Source of the DNA: Lotus japonicus
Lineage: Eukaryota > Streptophyta > Magnoliopsida > Fabales > Fabaceae
Assembly (NCBI RefSeq): GCF_012489685.1
Contig: NC_080042.1
Coordinates: 57,021,069-57,085,068 of the forward strand
Direction: 5' to 3'
Length of the DNA stretch: 64,000 nt
Part shown: piece after piece, positions 33,096 through 43,159 of the stretch
Position numbering within the stretch: position 1 is the first letter of the stretch
How the letters are laid out: each line of letters opens with the position of its first letter
The notes under the pieces: generated by a model
The model's input: the letters and a program-made list of their open reading frames with translations, nothing else
What the model was told of the DNA's origin: nothing
Databases searched by the model: none
Translations under genes and position numbers: made by a program

Positions 33096-33128
33096 ACCCG
33101 TGCGATATCGCACGGGTGATTCCACTAG
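33096..33128 (+). mobile_element. Helitron 3' terminus
   Basis: A perfect palindrome, with arms ACCCGTGCGAT and ATCGCACGGGT (33096-33117), is followed by seven bases and CTAG (33125-33128) and then T. A short hairpin just upstream of a CTRR end, inserted before T, is the diagnostic 3' end of plant Helitrons. The 5' TC end was not located; it is probably left of the window or lost. The RPA70-like relic at 746-1690 and 11659-11740 on the same strand may be its cargo. Confidence 0.8.
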
Positions 33129-33599
33129 TTCATATTAAAAGAGTACAAATGGGTACTCAAACCAATGGATACAAACGTTAATAACAGATTAACTCAAATC
33201 TAGAAAAAACAGAACAGAGAATAAAGCAGCAGGGGATTCAAAACAGAACCCAAACAGCTAGAACCACCACTACACTCCACGCAGTGCGCAGCAACTAGAA
33301 GAAACTAAAACCATACACACAATTCCTTCTCTGCAGTGGTTCGATCTGTATCTATTTGTTTTTCTAGCTCGCTCAAACCTCCAATATTTATTTTGTGTTG
33401 TCCTGACAGTAGCATGTGGAGTATGATTTTATACATAAGATGTCAATGCTAAGGAATGCGTGCAATAGTAGTTGATCGGATCACCGGATGGTATTGATCA
33501 AAAGACATTACCAATAAATTTTAATATACCACGAGAAGCTCAAGAACAATTTTATAACACTAATTAATTCTTGTATGGAGATAAACCTAATCCCTCAAT
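33129..33599. other. Spacer before LINE remnant
   Basis: No coding signal. It could be the LINE's own upstream sequence or old host DNA. Confidence 0.4.
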
Positions 33600-33793
33600 T
33601 ATACTGGAGTACAGATACACAAACCTTCATGAAACAATCAGCTTTCTTAGGTGGGCGCACTATGTTGGATAGGGTGGTCGTGACAAATGAGGTTGTCTAT
33701 GCGGTTAAGAGTGAGAGAGTGTCTTACTTTCTGTTTAAAGTGAATTTTGAAAAAGCTTATAATACAGCAGATTGAGGATTTTTGAGGTATATG
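33600..33793 (+). pseudogene. LINE (L1-type) reverse transcriptase, left part
   Basis: The frame reads QSAFLGGRTMLDRVVVTNEV, then FLFKVNFEKAYNTAD, a stop and FLRYM. This is the plant L1 RT pattern (Q-S-A-F-x-x-G-R...F-K-x-D-F-x-K-A-Y-D). Sequence before it is not recognisably LINE, so the element is 5'-truncated or decayed. The copia element is inserted at 33794, after ATATG. Confidence 0.8.
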
Positions 33794-34300
33794 TGTTAGA
33801 ATTTTGGGTCACAAATGTAACTTTTAATTGTGTTAGGGCCATTATTTAATTAGCCAAAACTAAAGTGGTCTATTTAATATTGATCTTATGGCTAAGGGCA
33901 TATGTGTTATGAAAATGTATTGTGCGGATACCATAAGGCAATATTCTAATTTGATGAGGGGCCAAATTAGAAATATTGAAAACAGAATTGTAACTGATGC
34001 AGTTACTTATAGGGTTATGGTCCCCAATTGTAGACACAACACAGTAACGTGAAAAGTTTCTCCTCATCCCCATCAGAGGAAAACATCAGGAAACCCTAAG
34101 GGTGATCTACAATTGGAAGATCACAACCCCAGATCCTTCAGCGATTCCCATGGCTCATTCAGGTACGCTTCCGCTCTAGATCTTCATCATGTTTTTCGGG
34201 TATGGGTTAATCAAGTGTGGTTTAGGATTATGCTCCTATTTTCTATATGGGTAGAAAAGCATGTGGTTAGGAACAAATCCTTATTTGTTAGAAACCTACA
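33794..34300 (+). repeat. 5' LTR of copia element
   Basis: From TGTTAGAATTTTGGGTCACA to GAAACCTACA. It contains an in-frame ATG (34150) followed by a splice-donor-like CAG/GTACGC at 34160-34168. Confidence 0.9.
34150..34162 (+). CDS. Possible short first coding exon inside copia LTR
   Basis: ATGGCTCATTCAG codes Met-Ala-His-Ser plus one base and is followed by GTACGC. Joined to the acceptor at 35387 it runs directly in frame into gag (MAHSATIGSISANL). The same 13 bases recur in the 3' LTR at 49284-49296. This is inferred from splice-site pattern and frame only; no transcript evidence is available. The alternative is that gag starts at an ATG further upstream within 35185-35387, which would give a hydrophobic leader unlike gag proteins. 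Confidence 0.5.
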
Positions 34301-35386
34301 AATGGTATCAGAGCCACCCATACCTGATTCATGTATGAAATTTGGTATTTTTTGAGATTAGGGTTTTCAATTTTGTGACATTGGGAATTATAATTCATTC
34401 GTATTGAAATTGATTCTGTTTCCAACCTGGATTATATACAAACTCAGTTTCGTCGTTTTTTTTGGGTATCCACGTATTATATAGTATATTCAATGTGTAA
34501 TTCTGGAATTGTAATGCGTGTTTTTGGAATTTCAAAGAAAAGCACAAGCCTAATTTTCCATTTGACTAAGTTTTCAGCCTTTAGATAAAAACGTGTTTGG
34601 ATGATGTTATTTAACCGCACCCACCCACTGGGAATCAAATTTATGTGTTCCGGTGTTAAATAAAAGGATAGACTTTAGACAAATCCAGTACTCAATCCAA
34701 ATTCGTTTCCAGTTTCTAATTTTCGGATTATATTCATATACGCAAGTGGTATTATTTTTTGTATGTATGAATTCAGTTTGGTTTTTGAATCCAAAATACT
34801 TTGTTTAGAAGATCTGTAAGCTTTGGAATATGTATTTGCTGTTTTGGATTCAACAGCATAATTAGGTGTACATGAATTTCATGTACAACTTGAGTTTTTT
34901 CAATGTGGGTTCAAATTTTGGCTATGGTTTGTATTTTTATACAATTGTTTAATATTTTAAATGAGTTAATTAAAATAAGAAAGTCACAAAAGTGACCTCT
35001 TTTTATGGAGATTACTCATAAGAAATATTAAAAGTTTGTGAGTGTGTATGTTTATCCATGCGAGTATTAATGGACCCCAAAGGAAAAGTTAATGCTTGGC
35101 CGGATTTCATACACACCTGTGATGATAAACATGTGATAATTTTAAGGGTTTACATGTGAATGATAAATCAATCCAAAGAAGGGTTTGTTATTTGACATGA
35201 TTTATTATCAATGTTTGATCATTACAACAAGAGTACCACTAGCAATTAGTATTACTGTCAAAATACATGATATTGATGGTGCACTAGGTATCTTGAGATG
35301 GGTTATGTCATTATTTGAACGTATTGATGATTCAATTTTTCTTAATGTGAGTATATTTATAGCATTTGTTTTTGTTCTATTTTCAG
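34163..35386 (+). other. Possible intron spanning LTR end, PBS and leader
   Basis: Begins GTACGC and ends TTGTTCTATTTTCAG, a strong pyrimidine-tract acceptor, 1224 bases. It would contain the U5 end, the primer-binding site and the untranslated leader. Spliced RNA could be translated but not primed for reverse transcription, while unspliced RNA would serve as genome. Confidence 0.5.
34303..34314 (+). other. Primer-binding site (initiator tRNA-Met), copia
   Basis: TGGTATCAGAGC two bases after the LTR, complementary to the initiator tRNA-Met 3' end. Confidence 0.92.
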
Positions 35387-36894
35387 CTACTATCGGTTCG
35401 ATATCTGCTAATCTGAATTCGGTTCCGATCCTTGATGGAACAAATTTTAAGGATTGGAAAGAGAACATGGAAATTGTTCTTGGCTGCATGGATCTTGACC
35501 TTGCACTAAGGGTGGAGAAACCCGCTTCTCCTACGGAATCTAGTAACTCTGAACAAAGGAAAGATTATGAGAAGTGGGATCGCTCCAATCGCATGAGTCT
35601 TATGATCATTAAGCGCGGCATTCCTGAGGTCTTTAGGGGTACTATCTCGGAAGAGATAAAAGGTGCCAAAGATTTCCTTGCTGAAATTGAAAAGCGCTTT
35701 GCAAAAAGCGATAAGGCGGAAACAAGTACTCTTCTTCAGAACTTGATTTCCATGAAATATCAGGGCAAAGGAAATATAAGGGAATACATTATGGGCATGT
35801 CAAATATTGCTTCAAAACTTAAGGCGCTAAAGCTTGAGCTGTCGGATGACTTGCTCATTCATTTAGTATTGCTTTCTCTTCCTGCACAATTCAGTCAGTT
35901 TAAGATATCTTATAACTGTCAAAAGGAGAAATGGTCTCTTAACGAGTTCATTTCATTTTGTGTGCAAGAAGAGGAAAGGTTGAAGCAAGAAAGAAAAGAA
36001 AGTGCTCATTTTGTTAGCACCTCTAAAGACAAGGGCAAAAGAAAGAAAACTGTTGAGCCCAAGAATGAAGCTGCTGATGCTCCAGCACAAAAGAAACAGA
36101 AAGAGGATGATACCTGTTACTTTTGCAATGTGTCTGGGCATATGAAAAAGAAATGTACTAAATATCACGCTTGGCGTGCAAGGAAAGGTACATTTTTTGC
36201 TTTGGTCTGTTCTGAGGTCAATTTAGCTTCAGTACCTAGAAACACTTGGTGGTTAGACTCTGGTGCAACTACTAACATCAGTGTTTCAATGCAGGGTTGC
36301 CTAAGCTACCGGAAGCCAAATGATGTTGAAAGATACATCTATGTTGGAGATGGCAAGACGGTGGAGGTGGAAGCTATAGGGCATTTTAGATTATTATTGT
36401 GTACTGGATTTTATTTGGATTTGAAAGACACTTTTGTGGTACCGTCATTTAGACGGAATTTAATTTCAGTTTCTAATTTGGACAAATTAGGTTATTCATG
36501 TTCATTTGGAAACAGTAAAGCCGAGTTGTCTTTTAATTCAAATATTGTTGGAACCGGTTCACTTATTGGATATGATAATCTGTATTTGCTGAGCACTGTA
36601 GCCACCTATAGTGAATCCCTGAATGTGGAATCACGTGGTACTAAGCATAAAATTGATAATAACAATTCAGGAGCATTATGGCACAAGCGCCTAGGTCACA
36701 TCTCTAAAAATAGAGTTGAGCGGCTAGTGTCAGATGGAATTTTGGATTCCATTGACTTCACAAACTTTGATGTTTGTGTTGAATGCGTTAAAGGTAAACA
36801 GACCAAAACAAAGAAATTTGGTGCATATAGAGCTACAGGCATCTTGGAATTGATACATACGGATATTTGTGGACCATTTCCAACACCTTCTTAG
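35387..36894 (+). pseudogene. copia gag, protease and integrase N-terminus
   Basis: The open frame contains gag (NSVPILDGTNFKDWKENMEI; MDLDLALR; UBN2-type), the zinc knuckle CYFCNVSGHMKKKC (C-x2-C-x4-H-x4-C, about 36115-36156), the protease active site WWLDSGATTNIS (about 36247-36282), the GAG-pre-integrase LWHKRLGHISKNRVERL, and the first integrase Asp in LIHTDICGPF. It is broken by a TAG at 36892-36894, where the family has Trp (TPS-stop-NGQQYF). The phase that is open from 35185 includes about 67 hydrophobic codons upstream which I regard as intron or leader. The single polyprotein is typical of Ty1/copia. Confidence 0.85.
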
Positions 36895-37446
36895 AATGGT
36901 CAACAATATTTTATATCATTCATAGATGATTATTCGAGATATGCATACTTATTTCTTATACATGAAAAGTCTCAATCACTGGATGTGTTCAAATCATTTA
37001 AGGCTGAAGTTGAGAACCAACTCAACAAAAGAATTAAGAGTATCAAATCTGACCGTGGTGGTGAATATTACGGTAGATATGATGGTTCAGGTGAACAACG
37101 TCCAGGGCCTTTTGCCAAATACCTAGAGGAATGTGGAATCGTCCCACAGTACACCATGCCAGGGTCACCTAGCATGAATGGTGTGGCTGAAAGACGAAAC
37201 CGGACTCTTAAGGATATGGTAAGGAGTATGATTTGTCATTCTACTTTGCCAGAGTCACTCTGGGGAGAGGCACTAAAGACTGCAGCTTACATTCTAAATA
37301 GAGTGCCAACTAAAGCAGCTGCCAAAACACCTTATGAGCTTTGGACTGGGCGAAAGCCTAGTTTGAAACATTTTCATGTATGGGGATGTCCAGCTGAGGC
37401 AAGGCCTTATAGGCCAAATGAAAAAAATTGGAATCCCGAACAGTGA
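36895..37446 (+). pseudogene. copia integrase core
   Basis: Same phase after the nonsense codon: [16 protein letters not shown], then [11 protein letters not shown] (second Asp) and [15 protein letters not shown] (catalytic Glu), then [19 protein letters not shown]. It runs to a stop at 37444-37446 because of a frameshift in an A7 run at about 37421-37427 (RPNEK then [14 protein letters not shown] in the next phase). Confidence 0.85.
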
Positions 37447-38367
37447 GCAGCTACTTTATTGGTTATTCTGAAAGATCCAGGGGCTATAAATTTTATGATC
37501 CCAAATTAAAGACAATTTTTGAGACGGGAACAGCCATGTTCTTTGAGGAAATTGAGTTTGGAGGGGAGAACAAGATTAGGGACTTTGCTTTAGAGGAAGA
37601 GTCGGTAACAATTCCAAAACTGATTCATACAGTTGCTTCTGATGAAGCAAGTACGGAACCTCTACAAGACATTGTTGTTGAATCTCCTCCTACTCAAGAT
37701 GATATGGTGGTTCATGAAGAACAAACTCAAGATCCTCAAGAACAAGTGTTACAAGAACCAATACCTTTGCGGAGATCCACTAGAGAAAAGAGAAATGCTA
37801 TTCCAGATGATTACATAGTCTTTCTCCAAGAACATGAGGAAAATAATGGTATGATGGAAGCTGATCCAATCAACTTCCAGCAAGCCATGCAGGATTCCAA
37901 CTCTGAAAAGTGGATTGAAGCAATGAAGGAAGAGTATAAGTCCATGCAAGACAATAAGGTTTGGGAACTTGTCCCATTACCGGAAGGTGTGAAACCCATT
38001 GGTTGCAAATGGATATTTAAGACCAAGCGGGATTCTAATGGTAATGTGGAGAGGTATAAGGCTCGTCTTGTGGCTAAGGGTTATACTCAAAAGGAAGGGA
38101 TTGACTTTAAAGAGACTTTCTCTCCGGTTTCATCGAAAGACTCTTTTAGGACAATCATGGCTCTTGTTGCACATTATGATTTGGAACTCCATCAAATGGA
38201 TGTCAAGACAGCGTTTCTCAATGGAAACATTGATGAGACAATCTATATGGTGCAACCAGAAAACTGTGTCAGGAGACCCAAAGAATACGGTTTGCAAATT
38301 GACAAAATCCATTTATGGACTAAAGCAGCCATCTCGTCAGTGGTACCACAAATTTCATGAAGTAATT
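37428..38367 (+). pseudogene. copia integrase tail and reverse transcriptase, N-terminal part
   Basis: Contains SSYFIGYSERSRGYKFYDP (integrase C-terminus), an acidic linker, and the RT N-terminus: EAMKEEYKSMQDNKVWELV, PIGCKWIFKTKRD, RYKARLVAKGYTQKEGIDF, ETFSPVSS, HQMDVKTAFLNG. A second frameshift near 38270-38300 shifts to KLTKSIYGLKQPSRQWYHKF. It ends at HEVI, where the nested element inserted (TSD TAATT at 38363-38367). Confidence 0.85.
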
Positions 38368-41300
38368 TGTAACACCCCGATTTCGGTGGTGCCACTTTAG
38401 TGACTTTAAATCAATAGTGCGGAAAATGCGTAAATATTTTTTTTTTGGTTTTCTTTTCAAATAGAAGACTTAACATAATGAAGACTCAACCCAAAGATAA
38501 CAAACATAAAGTAATTGGAGATAGTGCCCGCAGGCGAATAAGTATATCCCATGGTCAGAGCCATGAGTTTTGTGAATACAGTTTTCAAGAAGATAAGTCA
38601 GCCCCAACGGGAAATGACAATCAGAGCTGTGAAAACAATCCCCCCATATAATACACTCCTAACATCGACCCTCATCCGATCATGCATGAAGTCCGGGTCC
38701 ACGTCGAAGGCTCAGTAGCAGTCATTGTGCTCAGGATCCTCCCCGAACGACGAACCATCTTGAATCAGCGGTTGGACGTCTGGCAGCAGGCCGACCGCCC
38801 AAACACAACCATACACACAAAGCCAAGAAGCTAGGGTCAACTCACGGAATATAATAGATAATACAAGCAACATGTGATGAATAAAGGGGTATATATATAT
38901 AGGTTGTATATAGACATATAAGTTCTGTATCGTCTACCCTAAGGTATATACATAACATGTTATCAGATTTCTAATAACAATTCAATATTCAATATCTCAA
39001 CAGTTCAATAAGTTATATCTCGAAAACTCGATAAGCAATATATCAACGAATATAGTTAAATGCATGGTATGCCAATGCAATGTCATGCTCAAAATATGAT
39101 CCGGATAAAATGTCACCCTCACGATGACTCGAAGCATCTCGCTCCGCTAAAGCATCTCGCTTTTATGAAGCATCTCGCTCCAGTGAAGCAGCACACTCCT
39201 GTGAAGCATCTCGCTCCTATGAAGCTGCACGCTCCTGTGAAGCAGCACACTCCTGTGAAGCATCTCGCTCCTATGAAGCTGCACGCTCCTGTGAAGCATC
39301 TCGCTCCAATGAAGTCCGATCTGAGATCGTCCTTCGGAAAGCAGCACACTTTCCAAGAAATGTATGCATGAATGCAATATGGTTAGCCAAACAACGAATC
39401 GTCCTCACCAAGGCACACGTATCTAGCTAGAGTACATCGTCTCTACAATACCCTAAGGTAAACAAAAAAGTGCTAGTCACACTTGGTAAATTTCCTAGTC
39501 ACTTTGGCTCACCGTCTCGATGGCCAACCAAACTGCTCCACGAGCAAAAGAATGCATCTCTCACTCAGTGACCTTTCAACTTACCATGGCTCACCATCTC
39601 GATGGCCAAACAAACTGCTCCACGAGCAAAAGAGTATCAACATACTCAGAACTGACTAGTTCCCCGGCTTATCCCTTGGATTGGCCAACCAATAAAACTT
39701 GCTCATCGAGCAAAGTGCCAACGCACAATGGTTCCCCCAGAAACCTGGATCCGATGACACTTCTCATTTTCAAAACTTAATGTTCAAGCCCTAAACTTTC
39801 GTCTGAGTCTTTTATCATTATATTAAGGGTTTTGAGGTTGTTTAATACATTATGGAGGTTCATTATGAAATTGTTTAAGTTTTGACTCTAATCCTATTAG
39901 TTTCAAAGATCCCATAATTCCAATGATTCCCTGGAGAAGGTCTCAAAACAAAAGGTCCATCATCACCCAAGTAATGGCCCGAGAAGTTCCCAGGTAAGCT
40001 GGTCGGGCACAATGCCTCATTAAAAGCCCTTCTTGCCTTAGACAGAACAACCCAAGTTCTTACGTGAATTCAAATGGGGTTTTTCCAATATCATTTTCAA
40101 ACTCAATTTTCCTTTGAGAAGGTCTCGATCCATAAAACAATAATAGGGTACGAACCTCGGTCCGTCCCATCAAACTTTATCTAAAAACTCGTCAGGAGTC
40201 TGGCATAACTACCCGTTATCCACTATCTTGACGTTCCTCACTCATTCGCACAATTGCACGGTATATTCAATATAGTCAGCAATTCAAGTGCGTAATAGAA
40301 AGACACATTATAATCAATATAATCCAAATATCATGTGAACAAATAATCACATAGCCTATAGTTAACCATTTTAACAATTAAGCATGCGAGTCAATTATCA
40401 ACATATCAATGCGATAAATCCTAATCTCCCATGTCGGCCGAAGCCCAGAAAACGGAGACACACGTCTCAATCAGTTCACTCGGCCGAAGCCTTCAGAAAA
40501 CATTTTCAATCCAGACAATTCATATGTATAAACAATAAATCAAGTCGAATTTATCGACGCCTACAAAGCATTAGCTAGCAAGTAAGTTGCCCTAACCTCG
40601 AACTCGTCCAGTGTGTTCAAGCAAGGCTCCTTCACAATCCTCTTTTCCTGCTCCAAGTGTTCCTCCAAACGAATCTTTGAGTAAACGAAGCGAAGGTCAA
40701 TCAAAACAAGTCAATTCGGTCAATACAATACTAACTAGCGTTTAGACAAAGCTTAAGAAGCTTCAGAGTACAATTTTTTTAAGCATGGATAGACGACAGA
40801 ATCTCGTTCGCTAAAACGAGCATAACTCGAGCTACAGAACTCGGAATGACACGAAACCAGCGCCAAAATTTCGACAATCGAAAGAGCTACGCAATGGCTC
40901 AGGTCATAGAGACCCAAAAATTATTTTTGGACACGTTACCCTAAGCAATAGGTTTCGGCCACTATGTAAAATAGGGTTTCCGAACTTTTTCTTCGATCTA
41001 AATCGATTCCTAGGTATTCTTAGGCGATATCTAGGCCAAGGAAACTCTCAGAAAAATTATCGAATCGAAAACTGCCGCAGGGGTATTTTGGTCATTATTT
41101 TTAGCTCAGAATTTCAAAACTGAAATCTCAAAATGCAAATTGGATGGGGACGTCACCAACGACGTTTATGACAACTAATCCTACTAGCACTAAGCTAAGG
41201 CGATAGTTTTCAGCTCAAAGGTTGAGACTTTGCTTAAAAATGGGTATTTTAAGCAGAAATTGATTCCGGCGGAAATCCGGCGACATAACGGAAAAACTAA

Positions 41301-42629
41301 TCCGATAGAAGTGCTCTTGGGCACGTAAGGAAGATGTTTAGAATCAAAAATGAAGTATTCAGGATAGTTTTGTAAAAACCTCAAAACTATGAGCACAGAA
41401 AGACATAGAGAAAAGCTATGGAAAAAGCGATCAGAGGTAAGGATTAGCGACTATACCTCGACACCTTGAAGTAGCAACTGTCAGATCAACGATCAAGCAA
41501 GAAATCAAGAAAATCTTCTTCTCCTCCTCTCCTCTTGGCCGCGGGTTGTGTGTGTGTGTTTGTGAGGTTTTGTCTCAAGCTTCAACATATATATATAGGG
41601 AATGAAATGGAAGATATTTATCAAAGATCGGATAAGCATGAATAGATATTTATCAAGATTGGATAAGTATGAATAGATATTTATCAAGATTGGATAAGTA
41701 TGAACAGATATTTTGAGAAGATATTTTGTAAACCGGTACAGATTTGTTCAGATATCGGAGGATTTTGCTCATAGAGTTAAGATAAAAATATGAGAGTGAT
41801 TTCCGATTCTTCCTACTGATTCCAATGTATTCTAGACACGATATTCTCCCCGCTGAATCTTCTAATTCTTCAAAGAAATATCGGTATGATTTTTGGTTTT
41901 CGAGGCTTGCTATATAGAGGATGGAAAAACGCGGGAAAATGAAAGTTTCGCGATTCTGATTTTTCCGGCTTCATTCTCCGTGAATTCTAAGATAGGTTTT
42001 GGCGAAAGAATTCCAAAACTAAAATGAGGTCTCCTTGTATTTTAGGCGACTAATGCAAAGTCGGTGTAAAACTATTTTACCCGATAAGTTACTTTTTGCA
42101 TCGAATGTCGGAATAGAAAACTTCCTTCTGAAGAAAGATTGAAATCATCAAGAGAAATGGGTGTACGCGTGTGGAATCTTCATTTGAAGCTCCGAATAGA
42201 AAAAGTCTTCATCGTCGGTTGATTCTAGGGTTTTGAAATACCAGGGTTTCAGTTTCGGCAAACTTCCGATGATTGGAATCGGACGTTCGTAGATTCTAGG
42301 GTTTCGCCTCGAAACGATTGTGATATATGGAAAAAAAGAAGTTCTAACATTTCTCTGAAGATTTTTGGAAGAAATTCCTACAGTGTTCCAAGGGTGGAAC
42401 ATAGTCTTATTTCCTAAGGTTCTTGTCCTAGGTTTTAAAGCGAATATTAGTCGTGCTATAACTTAAATCGACTTTGGTACAATCCTTAGACTTTTCCTGA
42501 ACTTCCTCCTTCATAAATTTATTCCATTCGATAAACTCTTGTTCAGGTTTTTCCTTCACGATACGTCAAGCCTAATCGTAAATGGAAATCTCTTCCACTT
42601 ATTATAAGCTTAAAAACTTGGGTCTTACA
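38368..42629 (-). repeat. 3' LTR of long-LTR element 2
   Basis: 4262 bp, with GGTGTTACA and TGTAAGACC ends as in element 1. It contains an 18 bp minisatellite at 39131-39310, AT tracts near 41587-41597, and conserved blocks shared with element 1 (for example CTTCATCGTCGG and GATTGGAATCGGACGTTCG). Confidence 0.9.
39131..39310. repeat. 18 bp minisatellite with 54 bp higher-order unit
   Basis: Exactly ten 18-base units of type GAAGCATCTCGCTCCTAT. Units 4-6 (GAAGCAGCACACTCCTGT, GAAGCATCTCGCTCCTAT, GAAGCTGCACGCTCCTGT) repeat as units 7-9, a 54 bp higher-order repeat. The open frame across it (39060-39371) arises from the multiple-of-three period; I do not regard it as a gene. Confidence 0.9.
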
Positions 42630-42646
42630 TTACTACCCTCCAAAAA
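42630..42646 (-). other. Polypurine tract of long-LTR element 2
   Basis: On the minus strand TTTTTGGAGGGTAGTAA next to the 3' LTR, identical to element 1. Confidence 0.7.
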
Positions 42647-42659
42647 GAAAGTTTCGTCC

Positions 42660-42951
42660 TCGAAACTTAAGGATCAGTAAAAAGTTCTGGATATTATTCC
42701 TTGATCTTTTCCTCTAATACCCATATAGCACCGTCCGTGTCTTTGTTCTAAATAACTTTCACTAAAACACTCTGCTTTCTCTTCGATTGTTTCACTCTTC
42801 TAGCCCCAATGCTGGTTCGACGGCGTCTCAAAAGACCTTTCATCTTCCAGCTCTATGTTGTCCGGTTCGACCACTTGCTCCTTTGCTTTTGTTCGTCCAA
42901 AAGACAATGATAGTGAGACAACCAATCCATCCCTAGGATAACATCTAGGTT
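42660..42951 (-). pseudogene. Fused protease and pol-tail remnants in element 2
   Basis: Minus-strand peptides: LDVILGMDWLSHYHCLLD (42896-42951), the end of the chromovirus protease domain, and downstream VLVKVI-stop-NKDTDGAIWVLEEKIK (about 42700-42790), the polyprotein tail. Reverse transcriptase and integrase between them are gone, giving a direct join of protease end to pol end. This confirms that the element derives from a Ty3/gypsy chromovirus by internal deletion. Confidence 0.7.
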
Positions 42952-43144
42952 CTGTTAAGTCAATCAAACAGTTAGTACTCATCATAAGATAGCATCTAAC
43001 ATGCTATACAATATGATTAAGCACTAACTTCAATCAATTCTAAGCGAAAAATCGCTTGGCAGACAATCAATTTTCACTCTTTGCAGAGTCACACAACCTA
43101 GCACAGAAGACCTATTCCCCAAAGACTCCCGAAAGACTCGACAA

Positions 43145-43156
43145 GCTCTGATACCA
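43145..43156 (-). other. Primer-binding site (initiator tRNA-Met), element 2
   Basis: TGGTATCAGAGC on the minus strand, three bases from the 5' LTR, as in element 1. Confidence 0.9.
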
Positions 43157-43159
43157 CAA

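Noticed and set aside
39060..39371. 103-codon frame with a hexapeptide repeat
   Set aside because: An 18 bp repeat unit automatically keeps frame; there is no homology, and it is conserved only because the two LTRs are nearly identical.
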